Shown here: positions 1-6,847 of the stretch, in pieces
How positions within the stretch are numbered: the first letter of the stretch is position 1
Layout of the letters: each line of letters opens with the position of its first letter
Source: Bordetella parapertussis
Lineage (GTDB): Bacteria; Pseudomonadota; Gammaproteobacteria; Burkholderiales; Burkholderiaceae_C
Assembly (NCBI GenBank): GCA_945871945.1
Contig: CAMBXY010000034.1
Coordinates: 1-12,238, forward strand
Direction of reading: 5' to 3'
DNA length: 12,238 bases
The notes under the pieces: model-generated
Seen by the model: the letters and a program-made list of their open reading frames with translations, nothing else
Told to the model about the DNA's origin: nothing
Database searches by the model: none
Made by a program: the position numbers and the translations under genes

Positions 1-363
1 GTCATCGCGCAAGAGCAGGGCAGCAAAGATGTGCTGATGTTTGCGTGGATGAACCGCGAGGCCTTGCAAAAAACCGCTGAACTCGGCCGCGCGGTGTATT
101 TCAGTCGCTCGCGCAGCAAGCTGTGGTTCAAGGGCGAAGAGTCCGGCCATGTGCAAACTGTGCACGACATCCGGCTCGATTGCGACAACGACGTGATTTT
201 GCTCAGCGTCACCCAAACCGGTCACGACCCCAGCATCGCATGCCACACCGGGCGGCACAGCTGCTTTTACCAACGCTGGCAAACCAGTCCTGACGGCGGC
301 CAATGGCTGAGCGTCGAGCCGGTTTTGCAAGACCCCGCCACCATTTACAAAACCCACCTATGA
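1..363 (+). CDS. hisI: Phosphoribosyl-AMP cyclohydrolase HisI (5' end outside window)
   Basis: HisI opens the purine ring of phosphoribosyl-AMP, a middle step of histidine biosynthesis in the cytoplasm. The frame is open from base 1 and encodes 120 residues; the family is about 130, so only roughly the first 10-15 residues and the start codon are missing. Family hallmarks visible are the [13 protein letters not shown] block near the start, the [12 protein letters not shown] stretch, the acidic metal site DCDND, and the cysteine/histidine motif [11 protein letters not shown] that supplies metal-binding cysteines. HisI is a separate protein here, not fused to HisE as in enterobacteria. Its TGA overlaps the hisE start (ATGA at 360-363), which indicates translational coupling. 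Identification is firm; only the N-terminus is unseen. Confidence 0.96.
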   Translation, partial: VIAQEQGSKDVLMFAWMNREALQKTAELGRAVYFSRSRSKLWFKGEESGHVQTVHDIRLDCDNDVILLSVTQTGHDPSIACHTGRHSCFYQRWQTSPDGGQWLSVEPVLQDPATIYKTHL

Positions 364-728
364 GCTCAGACGACACCTTGGCCCGATTGGCCGCCGTGAT
401 TGAAAGCCGCAAAACGGTCAACGGAGGCGACCCCGGCACCAGCTATGTGGCGCGTTTGCTGCACAAAGGCCCCGACGCATTTTTGAAGAAAATTGGCGAA
501 GAGGCTACCGAAGTGGTGATGGCCGCTAAAGACCTTGACCACGGCGGCGACCCACACAAGTTGGTGGGCGAAATGGCCGATCTGTGGTTTCACAGCTTGG
601 TGGCGCTGGCGCATTACGGCCTGACCCCCGAAGACGTGCTGCAAGAGTTGTCGCGCCGCGAGGGTTTGAGCGGTTTGGAAGAGAAAGCCTTACGCAAAGC
701 GCAGGCCCGTGAAGCAGGCGCCGAATAA
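360..728 (+). CDS. hisE: Phosphoribosyl-ATP pyrophosphatase HisE
   Basis: HisE removes pyrophosphate from phosphoribosyl-ATP, giving the substrate of HisI encoded just upstream, so the two genes supply consecutive reactions. The protein has 122 residues, slightly longer than the usual 90-110 because of a short charged C-terminal extension. It has the all-alpha MazG-like NTP-pyrophosphatase signature: [20 protein letters not shown], then EExxE (E47, E48, E51) and, after a short insert, ExxD (E71, D74), the acidic residues expected to hold Mg2+. The ATG at 360 was chosen because it overlaps the hisI stop and begins just before the conserved domain; an upstream in-frame extension to 303 lies wholly inside hisI and is unlikely. 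The stop is TAA. Confidence 0.96.
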   Translation: MSSDDTLARLAAVIESRKTVNGGDPGTSYVARLLHKGPDAFLKKIGEEATEVVMAAKDLDHGGDPHKLVGEMADLWFHSLVALAHYGLTPEDVLQELSRREGLSGLEEKALRKAQAREAGAE

Positions 729-749
729 TTTTTTTCAGAGAACCCAAGC

Positions 750-1109
750 ATGCACACCGATCCCCACTGTATTTTTTGCAAAATTGTTGCTGGGCAAATA
801 CCCAGCAAAAAAGTTTATGAAGACGAAGAAATTTTTGCCTTCCATGACATCAACCCTTGGGCGCCTGTGCATTTTTTGGTGATTCCTAAATTGCATATTC
901 CATCCATGGCACAGGTGGGCGAAGAGCATGCCGCGCTGCTCGGGCGCATGCTTATCAAGGTGCCGCAACTGGCTTTGCAAGAAGGTGTGAATCCCTACCC
1001 TGAAGGGGGTTTTCGCTTGCTGACCAACACCGGAGCTGAGGGCGGCCAAGAGGTTCACCACCTGCATTGGCATGTCTTGGGCGGTCCGCGCCCATGGTTT
1101 CGCGGCTAA
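750..1109 (+). CDS. hinT: HIT-family purine nucleoside phosphoramidase/hydrolase (HinT-like)
   Basis: This is a histidine-triad protein of 119 residues, the normal HinT size. Family members hydrolyse AMP-linked phosphoramidates and similar nucleotide conjugates in the cytoplasm; the physiological substrate in bacteria is poorly defined. The start [19 protein letters not shown] and the C-terminal HIT motif H104-L-H106-W-H108-V-L, preceded by GGQEV, are clear; the last histidines form the catalytic centre. The N-terminal C7-x2-C10 pair matches the zinc-binding pair seen in many HIT proteins. It follows hisE by 21 bases. The upstream ribosome site is weak (a GAGAA stretch at 737-741). A HIT gene between hisE and tatA is common in betaproteobacteria, from recall. 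Confidence 0.93.
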   Translation: MHTDPHCIFCKIVAGQIPSKKVYEDEEIFAFHDINPWAPVHFLVIPKLHIPSMAQVGEEHAALLGRMLIKVPQLALQEGVNPYPEGGFRLLTNTGAEGGQEVHHLHWHVLGGPRPWFRG

Positions 1110-1133
1110 GACTAGAATTCTGTTACTTCATTC

Positions 1134-1138
1134 AGGAG
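1134..1138 (+). promoter_or_regulatory. Ribosome binding site of tatA
   Basis: AGGAG lies six bases before the ATG at 1145. It fixes the tatA start inside a longer open frame that begins at 1067 and overlaps the HIT gene. It is one of the few strong Shine-Dalgarno sites in this operon. Confidence 0.75.
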
Positions 1139-1144
1139 CATCCC

Positions 1145-1393
1145 ATGGGATCATTTTCAATTTGGCATTGGTTAATCGTGCTCTTAATCATAGTTTTGGT
1201 GTTCGGCACCAAAAAACTCAAAAACATCGGTGCCGACCTCGGTGGCGCTGTCAAGGGCTTTAAGGACGGTGTGAAAGACGGCTCGGCTGCGCCCGAAGAC
1301 ACCACCCAAGCGCCTGCGCAGCAAGTTGCCGCTAACGCAACACCCAACGCAGACAAAGCGCCCATCGACGTCGAAGCCAAACAAAAGCCTTAA
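1145..1393 (+). CDS. tatA: Sec-independent translocase subunit TatA
   Basis: TatA forms the size-variable oligomer through which the twin-arginine system moves folded proteins across the inner membrane. The product is 82 residues. It starts [10 protein letters not shown], has one membrane helix at about residues 5-20, the conserved FGTKKL hinge (F20-G21), and an amphipathic helix around [12 protein letters not shown] (31-42). A disordered Ala/Pro/acidic tail follows, as in E. coli TatA. The start is set by AGGAG six bases upstream and by the family's MG start. tatB begins three bases after the stop, so the genes form the standard tatABC cluster. A likely client encoded in this window is the Rieske protein PetA. 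Confidence 0.96.
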   Translation: MGSFSIWHWLIVLLIIVLVFGTKKLKNIGADLGGAVKGFKDGVKDGSAAPEDTTQAPAQQVAANATPNADKAPIDVEAKQKP

Positions 1394-1396
1394 GCC

Positions 1397-1888
1397 ATGT
1401 TTGACCTGGACATCTCAAAGTTGGCCTTGATCGGTGCCGTCGCACTGGTGGTGATCGGCCCTGAGAAGATGCCCAGAGTGGCCAGAACCATAGGCACCCT
1501 GATTGGTAAAGCGCAACGTTATGTGTCCGATGTCAAGGCCGAGGTGAATCGTTCCATGGACATGGAAGACCTTAAGAAAATGAAGGAAACCATGGACAAC
1601 ACCCTGAGCAGCGTTCAGCAAAATGTGCTCAATGCAACCACCAAGCTTAACGAAGGTGTGGCCAGTTTGGACATGGCGGGTCAAGCAGAAGATGGCTACA
1701 AGCCCATCATTCCCTACCAATGGACACCCCCGCTGCCGAGTTATCAGCACCCTGGTAAAAACTGGCGTATCAAGCGCTCGGCCACGCCGCAGTGGTACAA
1801 ATCTCGCCAAGGCGTTCGTACCCGCGCTTTGTCGGGTGCGGCAAGGGTTGCGCGTTTTCGCCCGCCCTCTGGCATGGACAACCACTGA
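1397..1888 (+). CDS. tatB: Sec-independent translocase subunit TatB
   Basis: TatB pairs with TatC to form the receptor that recognises twin-arginine signal peptides. The product is 163 residues. A single membrane helix (about 5-20) ends in the conserved [10 protein letters not shown] hinge (G21-P22), followed by a long amphipathic helix (30-85) containing [15 protein letters not shown]. Residue 8 is Lys, where E. coli TatB has a functionally noted Glu8; from recall, Lys here is usual in betaproteobacteria. The C-terminal 40 residues are proline-rich then strongly basic ([19 protein letters not shown]), an extension I associate with Comamonadaceae TatB. The gene lies three bases after tatA and six before tatC. 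No strong Shine-Dalgarno is seen, so coupling to tatA is likely. Confidence 0.95.
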   Translation: MFDLDISKLALIGAVALVVIGPEKMPRVARTIGTLIGKAQRYVSDVKAEVNRSMDMEDLKKMKETMDNTLSSVQQNVLNATTKLNEGVASLDMAGQAEDGYKPIIPYQWTPPLPSYQHPGKNWRIKRSATPQWYKSRQGVRTRALSGAARVARFRPPSGMDNH

Positions 1889-1894
1889 CCCCTT

Positions 1895-2695
1895 ATGGCT
1901 GATTCCTCTAGCAAAGATACCGACGAACTGAGCGGGACTGAACAGCCCTTTGTGCATCACCTCAAGGAGTTGCGCGATCGCTTGGTCAAGGCCACCATTG
2001 CCGTGGCACTGGTGTGTGTTGTTTTAAGCCTCTACCCGGGCCCAGCCCTGCTTTACGATTTTTTGGCCGCCCCGCTGGTGGCCCAGTTGCCCGAGGGCAC
2101 CCGATTGATTGCCACTTCGGTCATCTCGCCGTTTTTGGTGCCATTGAAAATCATGCTGATGACCGCGTTTTTGATCGCCTTGCCGGTGGTGCTTTACCAA
2201 GGTTGGGCATTTATAGCGCCTGGTTTGTACATGCATGAAAAAAAACTGGTGTTGCCTTTGGTATTTTCCAGCACCATGCTTTTTTTCATTGGAGTGGCGT
2301 TTTGTTACTTTTTTGTCTTTGGTCAGGTGTTCAAGTTCATCCAAAGCTTTGCACCCAAGAGCATCACCGCTGCGCCTGATATTGAGGCCTACCTTAGCTT
2401 TGTGTTGACCATGTTTGTGGCCTTTGGCTTGGCGTTTGAAGTACCGATTGTGGTCATCGTATTGGCCCGCATGAAAGTGGTGAGTATCGAAAAACTCAAG
2501 GCCTTTCGATCCTATTTCATCGTGCTGGCTTTCATCATTGCTGCGGTAGTGACGCCGCCCGATGTGGTCTCACAACTGGCCTTGGCCATACCTATGTGCA
2601 TACTTTATGAAGTTGGTATTTGGGCTGCGCAAATTTTTATCCGCCATACCCAGGCTCCCGATGAGTCCAAGGGGAGCGATTCGCCTACATCATGA
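1895..2695 (+). CDS. tatC: Sec-independent translocase subunit TatC
   Basis: TatC is the polytopic core of the Tat receptor and binds the RR motif directly. The product has 266 residues and the expected six hydrophobic segments. Conserved landmarks are HLKELRDRL (22-30) before helix 1, WAFIAPGLYMHEKKLVLPL (104-122) holding F106 and E115 (equivalent to the signal-binding F94/E103 region of E. coli), FGLAFEVPI with E182 (equivalent to E170), and the TPPDVVSQ periplasmic loop (220-227). The first 20 residues are hydrophilic. The last three bases overlap the next start as ATGA (2692-2695), coupling it to the protease gene. The start ATG at 1895 lies six bases after the tatB stop with no obvious Shine-Dalgarno. 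Confidence 0.97.
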   Translation: MADSSSKDTDELSGTEQPFVHHLKELRDRLVKATIAVALVCVVLSLYPGPALLYDFLAAPLVAQLPEGTRLIATSVISPFLVPLKIMLMTAFLIALPVVLYQGWAFIAPGLYMHEKKLVLPLVFSSTMLFFIGVAFCYFFVFGQVFKFIQSFAPKSITAAPDIEAYLSFVLTMFVAFGLAFEVPIVVIVLARMKVVSIEKLKAFRSYFIVLAFIIAAVVTPPDVVSQLALAIPMCILYEVGIWAAQIFIRHTQAPDESKGSDSPTS

Positions 2696-3831
2696 GGCGC
2701 TTATGGTTACTGTTTTCACAAACAGTCACCGTGCTGGTGGCGGTTTGGTTCGTCTTGATTACCCTCAAGCCGGAATGGTTGCAGCGTCCTTCGTGGAACT
2801 CGAATTTACAGGTTTTTGAGGTTGCCCCCAGCGGCACTTCCTCAGTTGTCAGTGCCGGCAGCTTAAGTTTTGCCGCCAAAAAAGCTTCTCCCGCAGTGGT
2901 CAGCATCAACACCTCCCAAAAATCTGCGCTGGAGAAAAACAAAGACCCTTGGTTCCGCTATTTTTTTGGCGATCAAGATGATTCTTCCCAAGCAGGCTTA
3001 GGCAGTGGCGTCATCGTCAGCCCGCAGGGATACATACTCACCAACAACCATGTGGTGGAAACTGCAGATGAAATTTTGGTGATGCTCAATGATGGGCGGC
3101 GTGCGAAAGCCAAAGTCATAGGCACCGACCCCGAAACCGATTTGGCTGTGCTCAAAGTCAATCTTGATAATTTACCCGTGATGGTTTTGAACAACTCCGA
3201 ACAACTTCAGGTTGGCGATGTTGTCTTGGCCATAGGCAACCCCTTTGGCGTAGGACAAACCGTTACCAGTGGCATCATTTCTGCACTGGGGCGCAACCAG
3301 TTGGGCATCAACACCTTCGAAAACTTCATACAAACCGACGCTGCCATCAACCCCGGCAACTCGGGTGGTGCCTTGGTCGATGTTCAGGGCAATTTGCTGG
3401 GCATCAACACCGCGATTTATTCCAAATCGGGCGGCAGCATGGGCATTGGCTTTGCTATTCCCGTGAGCATAGCCAAGCAAGTGCTTGAAGGCATAGTCAA
3501 AGACGGCTTGGTCACCCGTGGCTGGATTGGCGTCGAACCCACTGAACTCACCCCAGAATTGGCGCAAACCTTTAACGTGAGTCGTCAAGAGGGTGTCATC
3601 ATCACAGGCGTGCTGCAGACTGGCCCTGCCTTCAAGGCGGGTGTTCGCCCAGGCGATATGTTGCTGGCTGTCAACGACCACGGCGTTCGCAATGTGGCAG
3701 AGCTGTTGGCTCAAGTCTCATTGCTCAAGCCTGGCGTCAATGCTGAGCTGAAAATTTTGCGCAAAGAGCAAGAGCAAGTTCTGTCGGTGACCCCTTTGCA
3801 GCGCCCCAAAGTTCGGGCTGAGCGGCGCTGA
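2692..3831 (+). CDS. Membrane-anchored S1C (HtrA-family) serine protease with one PDZ domain, DegS-like
   Basis: This is a trypsin-like envelope protease of the HtrA family, 379 residues. An N-terminal hydrophobic segment (about 5-25) without a clear cleavage site suggests an uncleaved anchor, with the rest in the periplasm. The protease domain spans about 60-270; the triad is H120 (TNNHVV), D150 (ETDLAVL) and S224 (PGNSGGAL), with the GNPFG loop at 182-186. One PDZ domain follows at about 277-367, including RGWIGV and AGVRPGDMLLAVN. An anchor plus a single PDZ resembles DegS, which starts the sigma-E envelope stress cascade, rather than two-PDZ DegP/DegQ; betaproteobacterial proteins of this type may have another role. 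The ATG overlaps the tatC stop. The nearest GGGGAG (2671-2676) is 15 bases upstream, further than ideal. Confidence 0.92.
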   Translation: MRRLWLLFSQTVTVLVAVWFVLITLKPEWLQRPSWNSNLQVFEVAPSGTSSVVSAGSLSFAAKKASPAVVSINTSQKSALEKNKDPWFRYFFGDQDDSSQAGLGSGVIVSPQGYILTNNHVVETADEILVMLNDGRRAKAKVIGTDPETDLAVLKVNLDNLPVMVLNNSEQLQVGDVVLAIGNPFGVGQTVTSGIISALGRNQLGINTFENFIQTDAAINPGNSGGALVDVQGNLLGINTAIYSKSGGSMGIGFAIPVSIAKQVLEGIVKDGLVTRGWIGVEPTELTPELAQTFNVSRQEGVIITGVLQTGPAFKAGVRPGDMLLAVNDHGVRNVAELLAQVSLLKPGVNAELKILRKEQEQVLSVTPLQRPKVRAERR

Positions 3832-3832
3832 T

Positions 3833-4588
3833 ATGGTTGAGCGCACTGCATTGCTGGCGCTTTGTGATGGTTTGCTCAAGCCCGAACAGTTCAAAGACTA
3901 TTGCCCCAACGGTTTGCAGGTTGAGGGTCGCCCGCGAATTCAAACCATAGCTTCAGGTGTGACCGCCAGTTTGGCGTTTATTCAAACCGCCATCGATGCG
4001 GGTGCAGATACCTTGCTGGTCCACCATGGCTTGTTTTGGCGTAACCAAACCGGCAGTGTCACCGGTTGGCTTAAATCACGTTTGGCTTTGCTGCTCGCGC
4101 ACGATATCAATTTGCTGGCCTATCACCTGCCACTGGACGCCCACGCCTCTTTGGGTAACAACGCCCAACTGGCCAATCATGTGGGGTTTCGCGTAGACGG
4201 TACTTTCGGTGAGCAGGGTTTGGGCTTTATCGGTCAACCGCAAATACCTATTGAAAATGCGGCGGCTTTGACGCAGTTGCTGCACAGCCGGCTTGGCAAA
4301 ACGCCTGTATCGGTTGTGCCCGACCCACACCGTCCGCTTAGGCGCATCGCTTGGTGCACGGGGGGTGCACAAAACTTGTTTGAAGAAGCGATTGCCCAAG
4401 GCATAGACGCATTCATCACTGGCGAAATTTCCGAGCCGCAAGCGCATTTGGCACGCGAGACAGGTGTTGGCTTTTATGCCTGCGGCCACCATGCCACCGA
4501 GCGCTATGGTGCGCCTGCGCTGGGTGCGTATCTGGCAGATCAACTGGGCTTGACACATACCTTTATTGACATCGACAACCCAGCTTGA
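3833..4588 (+). CDS. Nif3/YbgI-like dinuclear metal-binding protein (GTP cyclohydrolase type 2-like family)
   Basis: This 251-residue protein belongs to the NIF3/YbgI family, widely conserved dinuclear metal proteins often labelled type 2 GTP cyclohydrolase I; the true cellular function is not settled. The metal-ligand pattern is complete: H64-H65 in LLVHHGLFW, D102 in YHLPLDAH, and H219 plus E223 in CGHHATERYG, matching the layout known from YbgI (two His, Asp, His, Glu). The start of the domain is also typical (FKDYCPNGLQVEG). The ATG lies one base after the protease stop, and its TGA overlaps the pdxA ATG (TGATG at 4586-4590), so it is embedded in the operon. Its location beside tat and protease genes gives no clear functional clue. 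Confidence 0.92.
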   Translation: MVERTALLALCDGLLKPEQFKDYCPNGLQVEGRPRIQTIASGVTASLAFIQTAIDAGADTLLVHHGLFWRNQTGSVTGWLKSRLALLLAHDINLLAYHLPLDAHASLGNNAQLANHVGFRVDGTFGEQGLGFIGQPQIPIENAAALTQLLHSRLGKTPVSVVPDPHRPLRRIAWCTGGAQNLFEEAIAQGIDAFITGEISEPQAHLARETGVGFYACGHHATERYGAPALGAYLADQLGLTHTFIDIDNPA

Positions 4589-5634
4589 TGTCAATGGACA
4601 CTTCACAACCCCGCTCGCAAGCCGTTGCCATCACCATGGGCGACCCAGCGGGCATTGGCCCCGAAATCATCATCAAAGCCTTTGCACTTTCGCCCGAGTT
4701 GATGCAAGGGTGTTGTGTCTTTGGCGATGTGCCCACTCTGCAAAGACAGTTGACCCATCTGGCGTCTCTTTTGCCGCGGCGTTTGGAATGTGTGTCTGTC
4801 AGTGATGTGGCCCAAGCTGGGCAAAGCTTGGTGCACCAGTTACCCGTGATTCAATGCGGACAGTCGCATGTCATTGCCATGGGCCAAGTCAGTGCCCAAG
4901 CGGGCGCGATGGCCGCCGCGGCCATCCGATCCGCCACGCAAGCGGCCTTAAGCGGCGAAGTTGCCGCTATCGTGACAGCACCACTGAACAAAAAGGCTTT
5001 GCAATTAAGCGGCGAGGCGTTTCCTGGGCACACTGAAATGTTGCAGTCTCTTGTGGCCGCGCATATGGGTTTACCGGTCAGTGGCCTGCCGGTGCGCATG
5101 ATGTTGTCCTGCCCAGGCTTGCGGGTGGTGCTTGTCAGCATTCACCTGCCTTTGCGAAAAGCCATTGAGGCGGTCACGCTGGAAAATCTGCTCCAAACAT
5201 TTCAAGTTACGCACGACAGTTGGCTTAAGTTCTATGGCTATGCGCCGCGCATGAGCGTGGCGGGGCTCAATCCCCATGCGGGAGAAGAAGGGTTGTTTGG
5301 GGAAGAAGAGATACGCTTCATTTCACCGGCCATTGAAAAAGCCCAAGCGCTTGGCTTGAATGTGAGAGGGCCTTATTCGCCTGACACTGTTTTTATGCAT
5401 GCGCACAGCGAACATGGCCAAAAAGACACGGATGTGGTGGTTGCCATGTACCACGACCAAGGACTGATACCGGTGAAGTTTTTGGGCTTAGAAGAGGGCG
5501 TTAATCAAACCCTGGGCCTGCCTTTTGTGCGAACCAGCCCCGACCACGGCACAGCTTTTGATATTGCTGACAAAGGTTTGGCTGACCCCCGAAGTTTGCT
5601 GGCTGCACTTAAAGCGGCCAAAGTTCAGCCTTGA
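4588..5634 (+). CDS. pdxA: 4-hydroxythreonine-4-phosphate dehydrogenase PdxA
   Basis: PdxA oxidises 4-phosphohydroxy-L-threonine with NAD(P)+ in the DXP-dependent pathway to pyridoxal phosphate. From the ATG at 4588 the product is 348 residues, a little longer than E. coli PdxA (about 330). Motifs in order: ITMGDPAGIGPEI (15-27), TAPLNKKAL (130-138), FPGHTEML (145-152, substrate-contacting His-Thr), SIHLPLR (184-190), GLNPHAGEEGLFGEEE (226-241) and AMYHDQGLIPVK (286-297); H186, H230 and H289 correspond to the three metal-binding histidines. RTSPDHGTAFDIA closes the protein. The start overlaps the nif3 stop; a TTG at 4585 or ATG at 4594 are alternatives. pdxA more often sits with surA and ksgA, so this location, or a second copy elsewhere, is worth noting. 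Confidence 0.95.
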   Translation: MSMDTSQPRSQAVAITMGDPAGIGPEIIIKAFALSPELMQGCCVFGDVPTLQRQLTHLASLLPRRLECVSVSDVAQAGQSLVHQLPVIQCGQSHVIAMGQVSAQAGAMAAAAIRSATQAALSGEVAAIVTAPLNKKALQLSGEAFPGHTEMLQSLVAAHMGLPVSGLPVRMMLSCPGLRVVLVSIHLPLRKAIEAVTLENLLQTFQVTHDSWLKFYGYAPRMSVAGLNPHAGEEGLFGEEEIRFISPAIEKAQALGLNVRGPYSPDTVFMHAHSEHGQKDTDVVVAMYHDQGLIPVKFLGLEEGVNQTLGLPFVRTSPDHGTAFDIADKGLADPRSLLAALKAAKVQP

Positions 5635-5654
5635 TAAGGGGGCAGCCACCAGGT

Positions 5655-6083
5655 TTAATTTTTTTGCAGTTGATCGCGAATTTCCCTGAGCAGCAAAACT
5701 TCTTCAGGTGTTGGCGCGTTCACAGGTGCTTGGCCAGAGGCTTCGTTATTTTTCAAACGCTGCAGTTGTTTGATCATCAAAAAAATTGCGAAAGCCAAAA
5801 TCAGGAAGTTGATGGCAACCGTAATGAAATTGCCATAAGACAACACAGGCACACCAGCTTTGCGCAAGGCCTCTAGCGTTCTAGGGACTGAGTCTGGAAC
5901 AGAGCCCAGAACCCAAAAATAGCTTGAAAAATCCATTTGCCCAAACAGGGCGGAAATGACCGGCATGATCATGTCAACCACCAAGGATTCAACGATTTTT
6001 CCAAATGCCGCGCCAATGATGACGCCCACAGCCAAATCGATCACATTGCCCTTAACAGCAAACTCTTTGAACTCTTTAAACAT
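5655..6083 (-). CDS. mscL: Large-conductance mechanosensitive channel MscL
   Basis: MscL is the homopentameric inner-membrane safety valve that opens on hypo-osmotic shock. The product has 142 residues, close to the usual 130-140. The N-terminal [20 protein letters not shown] block and first membrane helix (about 16-44) contain the pore-lining G20, equivalent to G22 of E. coli. A periplasmic loop (about 45-80) and second helix (about 83-105) follow. A charged C-terminal helix with [13 protein letters not shown] (128-140) forms the cytoplasmic bundle. AAGAGGA, five bases upstream of the start on the minus strand (6087-6093), is a good ribosome site. The gene is the only minus-strand gene in the core region: it converges on pdxA with a 20-base gap and diverges from petA. 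Confidence 0.97.
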   Translation of the reverse strand: MFKEFKEFAVKGNVIDLAVGVIIGAAFGKIVESLVVDMIMPVISALFGQMDFSSYFWVLGSVPDSVPRTLEALRKAGVPVLSYGNFITVAINFLILAFAIFLMIKQLQRLKNNEASGQAPVNAPTPEEVLLLREIRDQLQKN

Positions 6084-6240
6084 AAAATCCTCTTAATTAA
6101 ATATTAAAGTACTAATTTAACATTTATTTTAAAAATAAAATAGTTATAAAAAAAGCAGTTTTGCTGGGGGCTTTGAGTTTAGTGGGCTCGGTTAGAATTT
6201 ACGACTTTGCGAAAAACAAATCTTACTTTTGAGGTCTTCC
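6084..6240. promoter_or_regulatory. AT-rich divergent promoter region between mscL and petA
   Basis: These 157 bases must carry the promoters for mscL (-) and petABC (+). Bases 6091-6160 are extremely AT-rich and hold two inverted repeats: TTAAAT/ATTTAA (6097-6102 and 6115-6120), and TTTATTTT/AAAATAAA with one base between (6123-6139). A candidate -10 for petA is TAGAAT at 6193-6198, with a poor TTGAGT -35 at 6173-6178 (spacer only 14). The petA ribosome site is GAGG at 6231-6234. The existence of promoters here is near certain from the gene layout; the exact boxes are guesses. Confidence 0.55.
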
Positions 6241-6840
6241 ATGAGTGAAACCACTGTAGACACCAGCAAACGAACGTGGCTAATCACTTCGAGTTGTGTT
6301 GGTGCAGTTGGCGGCGTTGCTGCTGTAGTGCCTTTTGTCAGTTCTTTCAACCCCTCCGAGAGAGCCAAAGCGGCGGGCGCAGCGGTCGAAGTTGATATCG
6401 GGGCAATCAAACCAGGCGAAAAATTGACTGTTGAGTGGCGTGGCAAACCCGTATGGATTATTCGCCGCACGCCCGAACAACTCGACGCTTTGAAAAAAGT
6501 AGAGGCGCAACTGGCCGATCCAGAGTCCCAGCGCAACCCTACAGAGCTCACACCGGAATATGCACGAAACCAAGTCAGATCCATCAAACCTGAATTTTTC
6601 GTGGGCGTTGGCATTTGCTCGCACCTAGGGTGTTCGCCTAGCGACAAGTTCCAAATGGGGCCACAGGCGTCATTGCCCGATGATTGGCAGGGTGGTTTTT
6701 TATGCCCCTGTCATGGCTCTACATTCGACATGGCGGGACGTGTTTACAAGAACAAACCTGCCCCAGACAATTTGGAAATCCCCCCCCATATGTACCTTTC
6801 AGACACTCGCTTGCTGATTGGTGAAGATAAGAAGGCTTGA
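6241..6840 (+). CDS. petA: Ubiquinol-cytochrome c reductase Rieske iron-sulfur subunit PetA
   Basis: PetA carries the 2Fe-2S cluster that takes the first electron from ubiquinol in the bc1 complex and passes it to cytochrome c1. The product is 199 residues. The N-terminus has a twin-arginine-like signal anchor, S9-K10-R11-T12-W13-L14, then a hydrophobic helix (about 14-36); KR replaces RR. The cluster motifs are CSHLGC (126-131) and CPCHGS (155-160): C126, H128, C155 and H158 bind the cluster, and C131-C157 form the disulfide. The spacer between the two boxes, including PDDWQGG, is of the usual length. The ATG at 6241 follows GAGG and starts the MSETTVDTSKR leader; an upstream extension to 6229 lacks support. 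petB follows seven bases after the stop. Confidence 0.97.
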   Translation: MSETTVDTSKRTWLITSSCVGAVGGVAAVVPFVSSFNPSERAKAAGAAVEVDIGAIKPGEKLTVEWRGKPVWIIRRTPEQLDALKKVEAQLADPESQRNPTELTPEYARNQVRSIKPEFFVGVGICSHLGCSPSDKFQMGPQASLPDDWQGGFLCPCHGSTFDMAGRVYKNKPAPDNLEIPPHMYLSDTRLLIGEDKKA

Positions 6841-6847
6841 TAAAACC

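Noticed and set aside
209..747. Overlapping minus-strand and alternative + frames over hisI/hisE
   Set aside because: They are shadows of two well-conserved his genes and show no recognisable protein features.
1113..1118. TAGAAT upstream of tatA as an internal promoter
   Set aside because: It has no usable -35, and the gap is only 35 bases inside a compact operon; probably chance.
1415..1960. A 181-codon minus-strand open frame opposite tatB
   Set aside because: tatB is convincing on the other strand; the reverse frame is His/Gly-rich with no domain and probably arises from codon bias.
3172..3714. A 180-codon minus-strand open frame opposite the protease
   Set aside because: It is opposite the catalytic and PDZ coding region, with no homology signals.
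5635..5654. Bidirectional terminator between the convergent pdxA and mscL ends
   Set aside because: The gap is only 20 bases and I found no convincing stem; the T-run at 5659-5665 lies inside the mscL coding end without a clear hairpin.
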